Source: Acidobacteriota bacterium (GTDB lineage Bacteria > Acidobacteriota > Terriglobia > Acidiferrales > UBA7541). Taken from it: a stretch of 52,819 nucleotides of DNA. The position numbers were made by a program, and so were the translations under genes. The notes beneath the pieces were generated by a model, which was not told where the DNA came from, did not search any database, and saw nothing but the letters and a program-made list of their open reading frames with translations. The DNA lies in NCBI GenBank assembly GCA_016201285.1, contig JACQDE010000076.1, forward strand, positions 1 through 52,819, in the 5' to 3' direction. This document shows positions 9,542 through 18,719 of the stretch, in pieces; within the stretch, counting starts at the first letter, position 1; each line of letters begins with the position of its first letter.

Positions 9542-10592
9542 GAAGAAAACCATCGAATCGCTGAGCTGCCCGCTGCCGTTGCCGGCGAAAGACACCATCC
9601 TGCTCGGGCACGGGAGCGGCGGAAAACTTTCCGCCGAACTCCTGCGCGACATTTTCCTTCCGGCGTTCGACAACCCGGCGCTCGCGCGGCTCGACGACCA
9701 GGCCGTCGTTAACATCAACGGCCAGCGGCTCGCCTTTACCACGGATTCGTTCGTGGTGAAGCCGCTGTTCTTCCCCGGCGGCGACATCGGCGCACTCTCG
9801 GTGCACGGCACGGTGAACGACCTTGCGATGGGCGGCGCGCAGCCGCTCTTTCTGAGCGCGGCGTTCATCATCGAGGAAGGCTTTTCCATCGAGCAGCTCC
9901 GGCGCATCGTGGCGTCACTGCAGAACGCGGCGGCGGCGGCCGGCGTCGCGGTCGTCACCGGCGATACGAAAGTGGTGGACAAGGGCAGCGGCGATGGGCT
10001 GTTCATCAACACGACCGGCATCGGGCTGGTGCCGGAAGGCGTCGAGCTTTCCGCCGGCCGCGCGCGGCCGGGCGACCGCGTGCTGCTGAGCGGCTCGATC
10101 GGCGAGCACGGCATCGCCATCCTGGCGCAACGCGAAGGGCTCGAGCTGGGCAGCACGCTCGAAAGCGACAGCGCCGCGCTGCATACGCTGACGGCGGCGA
10201 TGCTCGAGGCGTCACGCGCCATCCGCTGCATGCGCGACCCGACGCGCGGCGGGCTTTCCAGCGCGCTGAACGAAATTGCCGCGCAATCCCGCATCGGCAT
10301 CGCCATTGACGAAGGGAAAATCCCCGTGCGCGAAGAAGTGCGTGGCGCGTGCGAGCTGCTGGGGCTCGATCCGCTCTACGTAGCCAACGAGGGCAAACTG
10401 GTGGCGATTGTGGCGCCCGAAGCGGCGGACGCAGTGTTGGACGCGATGCGGCGGCATCCGCTGGGCGGCGCGGCGCAGCTCATCGGCACGGTCACCGCGG
10501 CGAACGCGGGACTCGTGACGCTGCGCACGGCGCTGGGCACCACGCGCATCGTGGACATGCTGCCCGGCGACCAGTTGCCGCGCATTTGTTGA
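9531..10592 (+). CDS. hypE: Hydrogenase maturation protein HypE (carbamoyl dehydratase)
   Basis: A 353-residue member of the PurM-like ATPase family. HypE dehydrates the carbamoyl group that HypF places on its C-terminal cysteine, giving the thiocyanate that supplies cyanide ligands. The sequence ends in the required PRIC. Other landmarks are [38 protein letters not shown] and [18 protein letters not shown] 9531 lies inside the hypD 3' end (11-base overlap); the longer upstream frame is a shadow of hypD. Confidence 0.95.
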   Translation: MSDEKKTIESLSCPLPLPAKDTILLGHGSGGKLSAELLRDIFLPAFDNPALARLDDQAVVNINGQRLAFTTDSFVVKPLFFPGGDIGALSVHGTVNDLAMGGAQPLFLSAAFIIEEGFSIEQLRRIVASLQNAAAAAGVAVVTGDTKVVDKGSGDGLFINTTGIGLVPEGVELSAGRARPGDRVLLSGSIGEHGIAILAQREGLELGSTLESDSAALHTLTAAMLEASRAIRCMRDPTRGGLSSALNEIAAQSRIGIAIDEGKIPVREEVRGACELLGLDPLYVANEGKLVAIVAPEAADAVLDAMRRHPLGGAAQLIGTVTAANAGLVTLRTALGTTRIVDMLPGDQLPRIC

Positions 10593-10597
10593 GAACA

Positions 10598-10945
10598 ATG
10601 CACGAGCTGAGCATCGCCAATTCGATTCTCGAAGCGGTACAGGCGGAAGCGGCGCGGCGCGGCGGCGTGTGCGTGCGCAGCGTCGGCGTGCGCGTGGGGG
10701 AATGGTCGGGCGTGGTGCCGGAGGCGCTGGAGTTCGGCTTCGAAGCGCTGGTGAAAGATACCGCATGGAAATCGTTGAAATTGCAGATCGAGCGCTGCCC
10801 GCGCCGCCAGCGGTGCACCGCGTGCGGGCACGAGTTCGCCGTGGACGGCTACGAGTGGAATTGCCCCGCGTGCAACTCATCGCAAACCGTGCCGATCAGC
10901 GGCGACGAGCTGGAGATTGCCTACCTGGAAGTGGAGGGGCCATGA
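10598..10945 (+). CDS. hypA: Nickel-insertion zinc protein HypA
   Basis: A 115-residue HypA. It begins MHELSIANSILEAV, in which His2 and the amino terminus bind nickel. A zinc site follows: cysteines in RCPRRQRCTACGHEF and the CPAC of NCPACNSS. It works with HypB to deliver nickel to the large subunit. The start is set by the MHEL signature, five bases after the hypE stop. The stop overlaps the hypB ATG. Confidence 0.95.
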   Translation: MHELSIANSILEAVQAEAARRGGVCVRSVGVRVGEWSGVVPEALEFGFEALVKDTAWKSLKLQIERCPRRQRCTACGHEFAVDGYEWNCPACNSSQTVPISGDELEIAYLEVEGP

Positions 10946-11622
10946 ACCGCGTGCCGGTGGAAAAGAAAGTCCTGAGCGAAAACGACCGCATCGCCGCGGA
11001 GTTGCGGACGAAATTCCGCGAACACGGCATCCTCTGCCTGAACTTTATCAGTTCGCCCGGCGCGGGCAAGACGTCGCTGCTCGAGCGCACGCTGGAAGGC
11101 CTGCCGCGCGAAGCGCGCGTGGCGGTGTTGACTGGCGATATCCAGACCGACAACGACGCGCAGCGGGTGGCGCGTTTCGGCTTCCCTGTGCGGCAGATCA
11201 CCACCGGCGGCACTTGCCACCTCGACGCGCGGATGATCGAGCGGGCGCTGGCAGAATGGCGGCTGGAGGACTTAGATTTGTTGCTCATCGAGAACGTCGG
11301 CAATCTGGTCTGCCCGGCGAGTTACGACCTGGGCGAGGCGGCGAAGATCGTTGTGCTCAGCGTGGCCGAAGGTGAGGACAAACCGCTGAAGTACCCGGCG
11401 ATTTTTTTCAAGTCCGAACTGCTGGTGCTGAACAAGCTGGACCTGCTGCCGTTCGTGCCGTTCGACATCGCCGCTGCGCGGGAGAACGCGCGGCGCGTCC
11501 ATCCGGGAATGGAAATTCTCGAAGTCTCCTGCACGTCCCGGGAGGGTTTGTGCGCTTGGCAGAAATGGATGGAGAAGCGGCGAGCAGCGTTTCGCGAAGA
11601 AATCGCGGCGCCGGCCGGATAG
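10942..11622 (+). CDS. hypB: Hydrogenase nickel-incorporation GTPase HypB
   Basis: A 226-residue SIMIBI-class GTPase. The P-loop SSPGAGKTSLLER, switch region GDIQTDNDAQR, metal-site block TGGTCHLDARM, IENVGNLVCPASYDLGE and the base-specificity NKLDLLPF are all present. There is no histidine-rich nickel-storage N-terminus, so it is the minimal form. ATG 10942 overlaps the hypA stop as ATGA. Confidence 0.95.
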   Translation: MNRVPVEKKVLSENDRIAAELRTKFREHGILCLNFISSPGAGKTSLLERTLEGLPREARVAVLTGDIQTDNDAQRVARFGFPVRQITTGGTCHLDARMIERALAEWRLEDLDLLLIENVGNLVCPASYDLGEAAKIVVLSVAEGEDKPLKYPAIFFKSELLVLNKLDLLPFVPFDIAAARENARRVHPGMEILEVSCTSREGLCAWQKWMEKRRAAFREEIAAPAG

Positions 11623-11629
11623 AAAAGCC

Positions 11630-13909
11630 ATGCAGGTCCGCAAGGCCATCGAAGTGACGGGAATCGTGCAGGGGGTAGGGTTTCGTCCCTACGTCTACCG
11701 GCTAGCGACAGAGCGCGGCCTGGTGGGCACGATCGCCAACACCGCCGCGGGCGTGACACTTGAAATCCAGGGTCCCGCTGAAGCCGTGGAGGATTTTCTT
11801 GCCCGCCTGCCCGCCGAGGCGCCGCCGCTCGCGCGCATCACCGGCGTGATGGTGCGCGACCTTGCTGCAAACGGAGACTCGAGCTTCGTCATTCTGCCCA
11901 GCCGCGCCGGCGCAGAGCACCGCGCGCTGATCTCTCCCGACGTGGCCGTGTGCGCGGATTGCCTGCGCGAGCTCTTTGACCCCGCCGACCGCCGCCACCT
12001 CTATCCTTTCATCAACTGCACGAACTGCGGCCCGCGGTTCACCATCGTGCGCGACATCCCCTACGATCGCCCGCGCACCTCGATGTCTGTCTTCCCGATG
12101 TGCCCGGTGTGCCAGGCGGAATACGACGATCCCGCAAACCGCCGTTTTCACGCGCAGCCGAATGCCTGCTGGGAGTGCGGCCCGCGTGTCGAGTTGTGGG
12201 ACGCCGGCGGCGCGCCTCTCGCCGTGCGCGACGCGATTGCGGAAGCGTCGGCGCGGCTGCAAGAGGGCGCCGTCGTGGCGGTGAAGGGACTGGGCGGGTT
12301 CCATCTGGCGTGCGACGCGACGAATCCGCGCGCCGTCGAGCGGCTGCGCGAGGCAAAGCGCCGCGTGGAAAAACCTTTTGCGGTAATGGCGCCGGACATC
12401 GCGAGCATCGAAGCGTTCTGCGCCGTGGACGAACCCTCGCGCGAATTACTGCTCAGCGTGCAGCGGCCCATCGTGCTGCTGCCGAAGAGGAAGCCGAACG
12501 AGATCGCCGAGGCTGTGGCGCCTTTCAACCGGTACCTGGGCGTCTTTCTCCCCTACACGCCGATCCACTTTTTGCTGTTTGCGGCTGGAAATTTCCGCGC
12601 GCTGGTGATGACCAGCGGCAACCTGCGCGAGGAGCCCATCGCCATCGACAACCGCGAAGCCGCCGAGCGTCTGCGCGGCATGGCGGATTTCTTCCTCGTT
12701 CACAACCGCGAGATTCTTCTGCGCTGCGACGATTCGGTGCTGCGCGTGGCGGCCGGGCGGGCACGGCAGGTGCGGCGCTCGCGCGGGTTCGTGCCGGTGC
12801 CGGTTTTTCTGAAGGAAGAATTGCCGCCGATTCTGGCCGTGGGCGGCGAGTTGAAAGACACGATTTGCATGACCAAGGGCCGCGAAGCATTTCTGAGCCA
12901 GCACATCGGCGACCTGGAAAACCTGGAGACGTACCGCTTCTTCGAGGAGACCGTGGAGCGCGCCAAGCGCATTCTCGAGATCCGCCCGGCGATCATCGCC
13001 CACGACCTGCATCCGGCGTATTTCTCGACGCAGTGGGCGCTGAAGCAATCGGGCTTGAAGACGGTTGGCGTGCAGCATCACCACGCGCACATCGCCGCGT
13101 GCATGGCGGAAAACCGTCTCGACGGGCGCGTGATCGGGATCGCGCTCGACGGCACCGGATACGGCGCCGACGGCGCCATCTGGGGCGGCGAGGTGTTGCT
13201 CGCCGATTACCGCGACTTCGAGCGCACGGCGCATTTCGAATACGTGACGTTGCCCGGCGGCGAAGCGGCGATCCGCGAGCCGTGGCGCATGGCGTTCAGT
13301 TATCTCGTTCATCACTTTGGGCGCGATCTGTTCGGCCTGCACATCCCGTTCGTCGAGCAACTGCAGCGCGACCGCGCCGAGGTCGTGCTCCGCATGATCG
13401 AGCGCGGCGTGAACGCGCCGCTCACGTCGAGCTGCGGGCGGCTGTTCGACGCCGTCGCCGCGCTCGCGGGCATTCGTCACGCGGTGAACTACGAAGCGCA
13501 GGCAGCGATCGAACTCGAGATGGCCATCGGCGACGCGCGCGAGGATGCCGCGTACCCCTTCGCGGTGGAGGATGGCACCGGCGTGCTGCGGATCGGCACG
13601 CGTCCGATGTTCGCGGCGTTGATCGAAGACCTGCGCGCGGGTACCCCATCAAGCCTCATTAGCCTGCGCTTCCACAACGGCCTGGTGGAAGTTTTTGCCC
13701 GCCTGGCGCGGCGGCTCCGCGCGCGCACGGATCACGACCGCGTCTGCCTGAGCGGCGGCACGTTTCAAAACGTTCATCTGCTTGAGCACTTGGAAGCCCG
13801 GCTTGCCGCCGACGGATTCCGGGTGTTCACGCATTCAGAGGTACCCGTCGGTGACGGCGGCCTTAGCCTGGGGCAAGCCCTGGTGGCTGCGCACCGGGTT
13901 GGCTTTTGA
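11630..13909 (+). CDS. hypF: Carbamoyltransferase HypF
   Basis: A 759-residue enzyme that makes carbamoyl-adenylate and transfers carbamoyl to HypE. Domains in order: acylphosphatase (residues about 1-92, VQGVGFRPYVYRLA), two zinc-finger-like segments (CADCLRE with INCTNCGPRF; CPVCQAEY with CWECGP, about 107-187), YrdC-like domain (about 200-385, VKGLGGFHLACDA and KRRVEKPFAVM), and the Kae1-like carbamoyltransferase domain (QHHHAHIAACMAEN, ALDGTGYGADGAIWGGE, LSGGTFQNVHLLE). Full length; last gene of the hydrogenase operon, with no clear intrinsic terminator after it. Confidence 0.95.
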   Translation: MQVRKAIEVTGIVQGVGFRPYVYRLATERGLVGTIANTAAGVTLEIQGPAEAVEDFLARLPAEAPPLARITGVMVRDLAANGDSSFVILPSRAGAEHRALISPDVAVCADCLRELFDPADRRHLYPFINCTNCGPRFTIVRDIPYDRPRTSMSVFPMCPVCQAEYDDPANRRFHAQPNACWECGPRVELWDAGGAPLAVRDAIAEASARLQEGAVVAVKGLGGFHLACDATNPRAVERLREAKRRVEKPFAVMAPDIASIEAFCAVDEPSRELLLSVQRPIVLLPKRKPNEIAEAVAPFNRYLGVFLPYTPIHFLLFAAGNFRALVMTSGNLREEPIAIDNREAAERLRGMADFFLVHNREILLRCDDSVLRVAAGRARQVRRSRGFVPVPVFLKEELPPILAVGGELKDTICMTKGREAFLSQHIGDLENLETYRFFEETVERAKRILEIRPAIIAHDLHPAYFSTQWALKQSGLKTVGVQHHHAHIAACMAENRLDGRVIGIALDGTGYGADGAIWGGEVLLADYRDFERTAHFEYVTLPGGEAAIREPWRMAFSYLVHHFGRDLFGLHIPFVEQLQRDRAEVVLRMIERGVNAPLTSSCGRLFDAVAALAGIRHAVNYEAQAAIELEMAIGDAREDAAYPFAVEDGTGVLRIGTRPMFAALIEDLRAGTPSSLISLRFHNGLVEVFARLARRLRARTDHDRVCLSGGTFQNVHLLEHLEARLAADGFRVFTHSEVPVGDGGLSLGQALVAAHRVGF

Positions 13910-13983
13910 AAAACACACTTGAGGCTCAGCGTTGTATCTTGAGATAGAATGTGTGGGCCGGGCCCGTCACTAGCGGAGGACTC

Positions 13984-15342
13984 ATGAAGGTGGTCTTCGT
14001 TGTTGGCGCAGGCCCCGCCGGACTTTATGCTTCGCAGAAGATTGCGCGCGCCGGTTATAGCGTCATCATTCTCAACCGGGACATCAAGCCGGGCGGCCTC
14101 GCCGAATACGGGATTTATCCTGCCAAAGAAAAGATGAAGGGCGGGCTGCGCAAGCAGTTCGCCAAGATTCTCGAGCTGCCCCAGGTGAGCTACTTCGGCC
14201 ATCTGCCGGTCGGGCAGGGCTACGCGTTGCATCTCGACGAATTGCGCGAGCTCGATCCGGCGGCGCTGGTGTTTGCCGTGGGAGCGCAGGGCACGAAGAA
14301 GCTGGGCCTGCCGGGCGAAGAGGCCAGGGGCGTCTATTCGGCCAAGAATTTTGTGTACCACTACAACCGCCTGCCTCCCTTCTCCACGCAGGATTATTCG
14401 ACGGGCAAGCGCGTGGCGATTGTGGGCATGGGCAACGTGGCGGTGGATATCGCGCGCTGGCTGCTCGAGGACGACCCCGAGCACAAGGCCGAAGAGGTGA
14501 CCATCGTCGCGCGGCGCGGCCCGTTCGAAGCGAAGTTTGACGAGAAGGAGTTCGCGCACGTCGAGCAGCACCTCGACCGGCGCTCGTTTCAGGACGAACT
14601 CGAGCGCGTGAAGGACCGGATTGCCGCGGTGGGCGAGGACATCGCCAAGGTGCCGGAGACGACGTTTCCCATCCTGGCGCGTCCGTACACAGAACCGGTC
14701 AAGCCGCGGCTGCGGTTCCGCTTCCTCTGCTCGCCGAAGGAGATTGTTCCCAGCGCGGACGGACGCATCGCCAAACTCGTCGTGACGGAAAACCTATTGG
14801 TGGCCAGGGACGGCGGCACGGCGGCGAAGGCGACCGATCAGACGGACACGCTCGATTTCGACACGATGATTTTCGCGATTGGCGACACCGCCGACCCCAA
14901 CGTCGGGCTGCCGTTCGCGAAAGACAGCTACGTGACCAATCCGGACACGACCACGGGAGAACATGCGGCGTACGAAGTGTTCGACTCAGCCACCGGCAAG
15001 GTGATGACGGGGACGTTCGTCGTCGGCTGGGCGCGCAAGGCAAGCGAAGGACTGGTGGGCGTGGCGCGCTTCGACGCGGAAAAAGGCGCCACACACATCC
15101 TGCAATACCTCGAAGGCGCCGCCGACCGCCAGACGGCCACCCCCACGGAAATCGCGAAGCGCATCGAGCGCGGCGGCCGGCAACTCGTGGACAAGGCCGG
15201 CCTGGAATGCCTGGGCCGCGCCGAAGCGGCACAAGCGCAGGCGCTCGGGCTGCCGTCATTCAAATTCGCCGAAGATGCGAAGATGCTTGCGGCGATCGCG
15301 GAGGAAAAACGCGCCAACACTCCGGTGCCCGCGGACGATTAG
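13984..15342 (+). CDS. Ferredoxin-NADP+ reductase, adrenodoxin-reductase (FprA) type
   Basis: A 452-residue FAD/NAD(P) oxidoreductase. The FAD dinucleotide fold opens at residue 5 (VVGAGPAGLYASQK); GGLAEYGIYPAKEKMK, VFAVGAQGTKKLGLPGE and the NADP fold VAIVGMGNVAVDIARWLL follow, then VARRGPFEAKF and the C-terminal VVGWARKASEGLVGVARF block typical of adrenodoxin reductase/FprA proteins. It would move electrons between NADPH and a ferredoxin, possibly the [2Fe-2S] Fdx encoded in the isc operon. ATG 13984 has GCGGAGGA about eight bases upstream. TTGAGG and TAGAAT motifs lie in the 74-bp gap after hypF but their spacing (20) is poor, so it may be read through from the hyp operon or have its own promoter. 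Confidence 0.85.
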   Translation: MKVVFVVGAGPAGLYASQKIARAGYSVIILNRDIKPGGLAEYGIYPAKEKMKGGLRKQFAKILELPQVSYFGHLPVGQGYALHLDELRELDPAALVFAVGAQGTKKLGLPGEEARGVYSAKNFVYHYNRLPPFSTQDYSTGKRVAIVGMGNVAVDIARWLLEDDPEHKAEEVTIVARRGPFEAKFDEKEFAHVEQHLDRRSFQDELERVKDRIAAVGEDIAKVPETTFPILARPYTEPVKPRLRFRFLCSPKEIVPSADGRIAKLVVTENLLVARDGGTAAKATDQTDTLDFDTMIFAIGDTADPNVGLPFAKDSYVTNPDTTTGEHAAYEVFDSATGKVMTGTFVVGWARKASEGLVGVARFDAEKGATHILQYLEGAADRQTATPTEIAKRIERGGRQLVDKAGLECLGRAEAAQAQALGLPSFKFAEDAKMLAAIAEEKRANTPVPADD

Positions 15343-15381
15343 CCGCGCACCATTTCCATTCTCATCAGGGCAACTGCAGCG

Positions 15382-16596
15382 TCAGGCATTGGTGTGGCCG
15401 GAGGGAGACGTGCGCCGCGCCACCGGTGGCGGAGTGGAGAGCAACAGTGCCAGCATCGCGACGCTGCCCAGCAGCGGCGCGACGAGGCCGGCTTTCAGCC
15501 CGCCGAATTGCGTGGAAAGATAACCGACCAGCCACGGCAACGTTGCTCCGCCGAACGCGCCCATCGCAAACATCCTGCCCGCCAGCCGCGAAGCCGCTTC
15601 GCCGAACGTGTGCGAAATCCACGCCACTAAAATTGGGAAAATAGCGGAGAGCCCGAAGCCGGCGAGACTCGCACAGGCAAGCACGGCGGCCAGCGTCGTT
15701 GCCCCGAGCAGCGCGACGCCGCCGAGCGTGGCCAGGACCAGGCCGCCCAGCACGATCCGCGCTTCCGTCACATGGCGCAGCACCGCCGGGGCCAGCGCGC
15801 GTCCCACCAGCAGGGTTCCCCAGAAGAAGGAAGGCGCAATCACCCAAAGTGTCCCCGGGCCGGCGCTGACACGCTTCGCATAGAAAGCCACCCAGCCGCC
15901 CAAGGCGTTTTCTGTGCCTACGTAGAGAAAGAACAGCGCGCCGAGCGCCGGACCGAAGCGGATGCTCCAGACGCCGGGCCGCGGCGCTGCGGGGTTTTCC
16001 GCTTCCACTTCCCTCTTCGGATCAGGAAAGGCAATCATCGCGAACAAGACGGCCACAAGGACGAACGCAGCGGCGAGCGCGTAGAGTAGAGCGTAACTTT
16101 GCCCCGCGCGGTGCAGGACGGCAAAAACAAACGGGCACACCACCGCGCCCACACCCCAGGCGAAGTTGAGTATGCTCACAGCCGCGGCGCGCCGCCCGGG
16201 ATTGCTCTCCGACACCCACAGGTTGGTACAGGCAATCGTGAAGCCGAGTCCGATGCCGTAGCCATAGACGGAGAGCAGCCCGACAGCCCAGTTGCCCACG
16301 CCGAGCACAAGAGCGCCAGCAGCAGTGAGCGCAAATCCGAGGACCAGCGCGAAGCGAAAGCCGCGGCGCGGAAGGAGCAGGCCGGTCAGCACTGCACCGG
16401 TCATCGAGCCGGCAAACTGCGCGGTGAAGAAGTAGCCCGCCTGCGCGTCCGCCAGCGACCATCGCGCCGAGAGCACCGGCAGCAGCGGTCCGAGCAGCGT
16501 GGTCAACATGCCGGTGAGAAACATCCCGGCGTGGACGATAGCGTTGGCCCAACGGGAGGAATTCTCAGGCGAATGAGCCGGGCTTGGACGATCCAT
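15382..16596 (-). CDS. MFS transporter (FucP-like)
   Basis: A 404-residue integral membrane protein with about twelve hydrophobic helices. The first (AIVHAGMFLTGMLTTLLGPLLPVL) and the MTGAVLTGLLLPRRGFRFAL loop resemble sugar permease-type MFS proteins; the cytoplasmic loop at PDPKREVEAENP divides the two six-helix halves. The substrate cannot be read from the sequence. Convergent with the preceding reductase gene across 39 bp. Confidence 0.8.
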   Translation of the reverse strand: MDRPSPAHSPENSSRWANAIVHAGMFLTGMLTTLLGPLLPVLSARWSLADAQAGYFFTAQFAGSMTGAVLTGLLLPRRGFRFALVLGFALTAAGALVLGVGNWAVGLLSVYGYGIGLGFTIACTNLWVSESNPGRRAAAVSILNFAWGVGAVVCPFVFAVLHRAGQSYALLYALAAAFVLVAVLFAMIAFPDPKREVEAENPAAPRPGVWSIRFGPALGALFFLYVGTENALGGWVAFYAKRVSAGPGTLWVIAPSFFWGTLLVGRALAPAVLRHVTEARIVLGGLVLATLGGVALLGATTLAAVLACASLAGFGLSAIFPILVAWISHTFGEAASRLAGRMFAMGAFGGATLPWLVGYLSTQFGGLKAGLVAPLLGSVAMLALLLSTPPPVARRTSPSGHTNA

Positions 16597-16750
16597 TCAG
16601 TTCCCTCGGAAACTCAAGCCGGCAAAGCTATCACATCCTGGAGGGCGGCGCAGGGGCCGGGCACGACAGCGCCCAAGAGCCAGACAAAGGTGAAAACCGT
16701 CACTTGCTTTCCGCGGGGCACTGCGGCTCTTCCTTATCCATTGACTCGAT

Positions 16751-17341
16751 TCAGGGCTTGTTCTCCGAAAGAACAGCTTTTTCAAACTTCTTCAGGTCGT
16801 CCTTCACGACCGAGACGTACTTGAAGTCCACGTATTCTTCGAACCGCTCGCCGTACTGTTGGCGCGAGCCGGAGAGAAACTGGATTTCGATGCGGTAGTC
16901 CGCTGGGCTTTTTTCTTGGCGCGACCACACGGTGCGCGTCTTGTCCAGTAATTCGGTGGCTTTATAGTCACGACGCAGCCGAGGGTCGCTGGCGGTCAGC
17001 CCGCTGCGGCTGGCCGGGCTGGAGAGGGGCACAAGCCACAGGTCGGTGGTAGGCCGGGGAGATCTGTACTGGAGGGCGATGTGAGCCACACGGTCTTTGC
17101 GGAAGGTCACTTGCAAGACGTTGCCCCCTTCCACTCGCCAGAGTTTCTGCACGGCGTCCTTTTCCTCCTTGCGACTCTGCGCTTCGCGACCGCCGAGCCG
17201 TTCGACCACGGCCTGCGGGGTCATACCCAACTCGATGCCGAGAATGGTGGGCTTGTGGTCCTCGCCGGTCGTCTGGCCGCTAACCCCGCCGCACAGCAGC
17301 ACCAGCAACACTCCAACTGAGAGCCGAGACCTCTTGAGCAC
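16751..17341 (-). CDS. Secreted hypothetical protein
   Basis: A 196-residue protein with an N-terminal signal peptide (LKRSRLSVGVLLVLLCGGVSG). The GTG start at 17341 is chosen because AGGAGGGG stands four bases upstream; the frame is open further upstream but that part looks non-coding. The mature part contains ILGIELGMTPQAVVERLGG, reminiscent of SmpA/BamE-like or anti-sigma-type small exported domains in which a short helix follows 'GM', but the match is too weak to name. A promoter-like pair sits about 40 bp upstream. Not recognised as a known family. Confidence 0.6.
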   Translation of the reverse strand: MLKRSRLSVGVLLVLLCGGVSGQTTGEDHKPTILGIELGMTPQAVVERLGGREAQSRKEEKDAVQKLWRVEGGNVLQVTFRKDRVAHIALQYRSPRPTTDLWLVPLSSPASRSGLTASDPRLRRDYKATELLDKTRTVWSRQEKSPADYRIEIQFLSGSRQQYGERFEEYVDFKYVSVVKDDLKKFEKAVLSENKP

Positions 17342-17662
17342 GTTTCCCCTCCTGGGGCATGCGCCCGTTTTCCTTCCCGCCGATTGTACGCGCGCCATGA
17401 GGGACTGGGAAGTGGCTCTGTTGACTCGCCTCGGCCCCCCCGCACACTGCGGAGGCCTGGTCGTACCTGACAACGTCCTTGCATGATGCCTCTGCGATGC
17501 GCCTACGGGCCGGGACGCGTTCGGCGCCGTCGTGCGGGTGAAGACCTCGGCCGGCATCCTCACAAAGATCGAGGGCGGTGGCGCCCAGCGATCCGTGCCC
17601 CCGCACGCAAGAACTAGGGGTTCCTCCATGCAAGGCTTTCTGGCAGCTCTGAATCATCCGGG
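17342..17662. other. 321-bp spacer between msrA and the secreted hypothetical gene
   Basis: I see no gene here on either strand. The part next to 17341 holds the SD and a candidate promoter for the hypothetical gene. The remainder is GC-rich with no clear repeat. Confidence 0.4.
17383..17411 (-). promoter_or_regulatory. Candidate sigma-70 promoter for the secreted hypothetical gene
   Basis: On the minus strand, TTCCCA (17406-17411) and TACAAT (17383-17388) are separated by exactly 17 bp. The start codon GTG at 17341 lies about 35 bases past the expected transcription start. Sequence match only. Confidence 0.4.
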
Positions 17663-18313
17663 TTAGTGCCTGGCTTCGTCGCCCCAGACGGAATGCAGGA
17701 AGCCGGCGCGGCCAGAGCCGACTTTGTAGCGGTTGTAGTCAGCCGGATTTTTCAGGTAGTACTTCTGGTGGTATTCCTCGGCCGGGTAGAACGCGGACGC
17801 GGGCAGAATCTCCGTCACGATGGGCTTCTTGAATTTTCCGGACTTCGCAAGCCGCTCCCTCGATTGCTCGGCAATCCGCTTCTGCTCCTCGGAGTGGTAG
17901 AAAATCGCGGCGCGATACTGCGGGCCGATGTCGGCGAACTGCCCATCGGCCTGCGTGGGATTGAAACTCCTCCAGAAAATATCGAGCAACTGGTCGTAGG
18001 AGATCTGCGCGGGGTCGAAGGTGACCTGCACGGACTCGCGGTGGCCGGTCTGCCGATTAGAGACCTGCTCGTAGGTGGGATTCTTCTCCTTGCCGTCAGT
18101 GTAGCCGACCACGGTAGAGATCACGCCCTTGGCAACGTCAAAGGGAGGCTGCATACACCAGAAGCAGCCGCCGGCAAAGGTGGCCACCTCAAATTTCGAA
18201 GCGGTGGCGGGCTGCTTTTGGGGCGCGGGCTGTTTCGACGGGGAGTTTTGCGCGGTTGCCGGGACAGCGCAGACAAGCGCGAGCAGAGCAAGGAACAGGA
18301 GAAACTTCTTCAT
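17663..18313 (-). CDS. msrA: Peptide methionine sulfoxide reductase MsrA, exported
   Basis: A 216-residue MsrA that reduces methionine-S-sulfoxide in proteins. The catalytic motif is AGGCFWCMQPPF. Other family blocks are GYTDGKEKNPTYEQVS, TGHRESVQVTFDP, FWRSFNPTQADGQFADIGPQYRAAIFYH and PAEEYHQKYYLKNP. An N-terminal signal peptide (KKFLLFLALLALVCAVPATAQ) followed by a Pro/Gln/Lys linker predicts a periplasmic enzyme, unlike the cytoplasmic MsrA of E. coli. Start at ATG 18313 is set by the signal peptide. It lies downstream of iscX on the same strand. Confidence 0.92.
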   Translation of the reverse strand: MKKFLLFLALLALVCAVPATAQNSPSKQPAPQKQPATASKFEVATFAGGCFWCMQPPFDVAKGVISTVVGYTDGKEKNPTYEQVSNRQTGHRESVQVTFDPAQISYDQLLDIFWRSFNPTQADGQFADIGPQYRAAIFYHSEEQKRIAEQSRERLAKSGKFKKPIVTEILPASAFYPAEEYHQKYYLKNPADYNRYKVGSGRAGFLHSVWGDEARH

Positions 18314-18432
18314 CGGCGGCGTGTCCTTTTGTTGTTGGGTTCCGGAATGAATAGATGCGATTGGACGGCAAAACGGTTCGAGAAAATGCAGATTCCTCGG
18401 AATGACAACGCGAGAAGAGCGTAGCCATTTTG

Positions 18433-18651
18433 CTAACCTTGCCGGTCCTTGAATTCCTCGAGCCAAGCCATTTGGATGGCTTCGAGCTTGCCTTCGTTGG
18501 ACATCTTGGGGTCGCCACAGAAGCCGGCGAGTTCTGTCACCCATTTGTGCAGGTCGGTGAAGCGGACAGCGAGCGGATCGAGGTCCGGGAATTTTTCAGA
18601 AAGCTGGATGCCGATTTCTTCGGCGTTGTCCCAGTCAAAGGTGGCGGGCAT
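18433..18651 (-). CDS. iscX: Fe-S assembly protein IscX
   Basis: A 72-residue acidic protein matching IscX (YfhJ): FDWDNAEEIGIQLSEKFPDLDPLAVRFTDLHKWV and the end LEAIQMAWLEEFKDRQ. IscX binds IscS and iron and tunes the rate of cluster assembly. It is slightly longer than E. coli IscX because of a CGDPKMSNEG insert. It lies downstream of fdx as in proteobacterial isc operons, separated here by a REP-like hairpin pair. Confidence 0.9.
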   Translation of the reverse strand: MPATFDWDNAEEIGIQLSEKFPDLDPLAVRFTDLHKWVTELAGFCGDPKMSNEGKLEAIQMAWLEEFKDRQG

Positions 18652-18668
18652 GGTTGTCCTCGTATGGT

Positions 18669-18718
18669 GCGGCGGGTTTATCCCGCCGCGATTCGCGCGG
18701 GCGTAAAGCCCGCGCTAC
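18669..18718. repeat. REP-like hairpin pair between fdx and iscX
   Basis: Two perfect GC hairpins: GCGGCGGG/CCCGCCGC around TTTAT (18669-18689) and GCGCGGGC/GCCCGCGC around GTAAA (18695-18715). The second is headed by GTAG on the minus strand (CTAC at 18715-18718), two bases after the fdx stop. GTAG plus a palindrome is the layout of REP elements recognised by RAYT transposases. Confidence 0.7.
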
Positions 18719-18719
18719 G

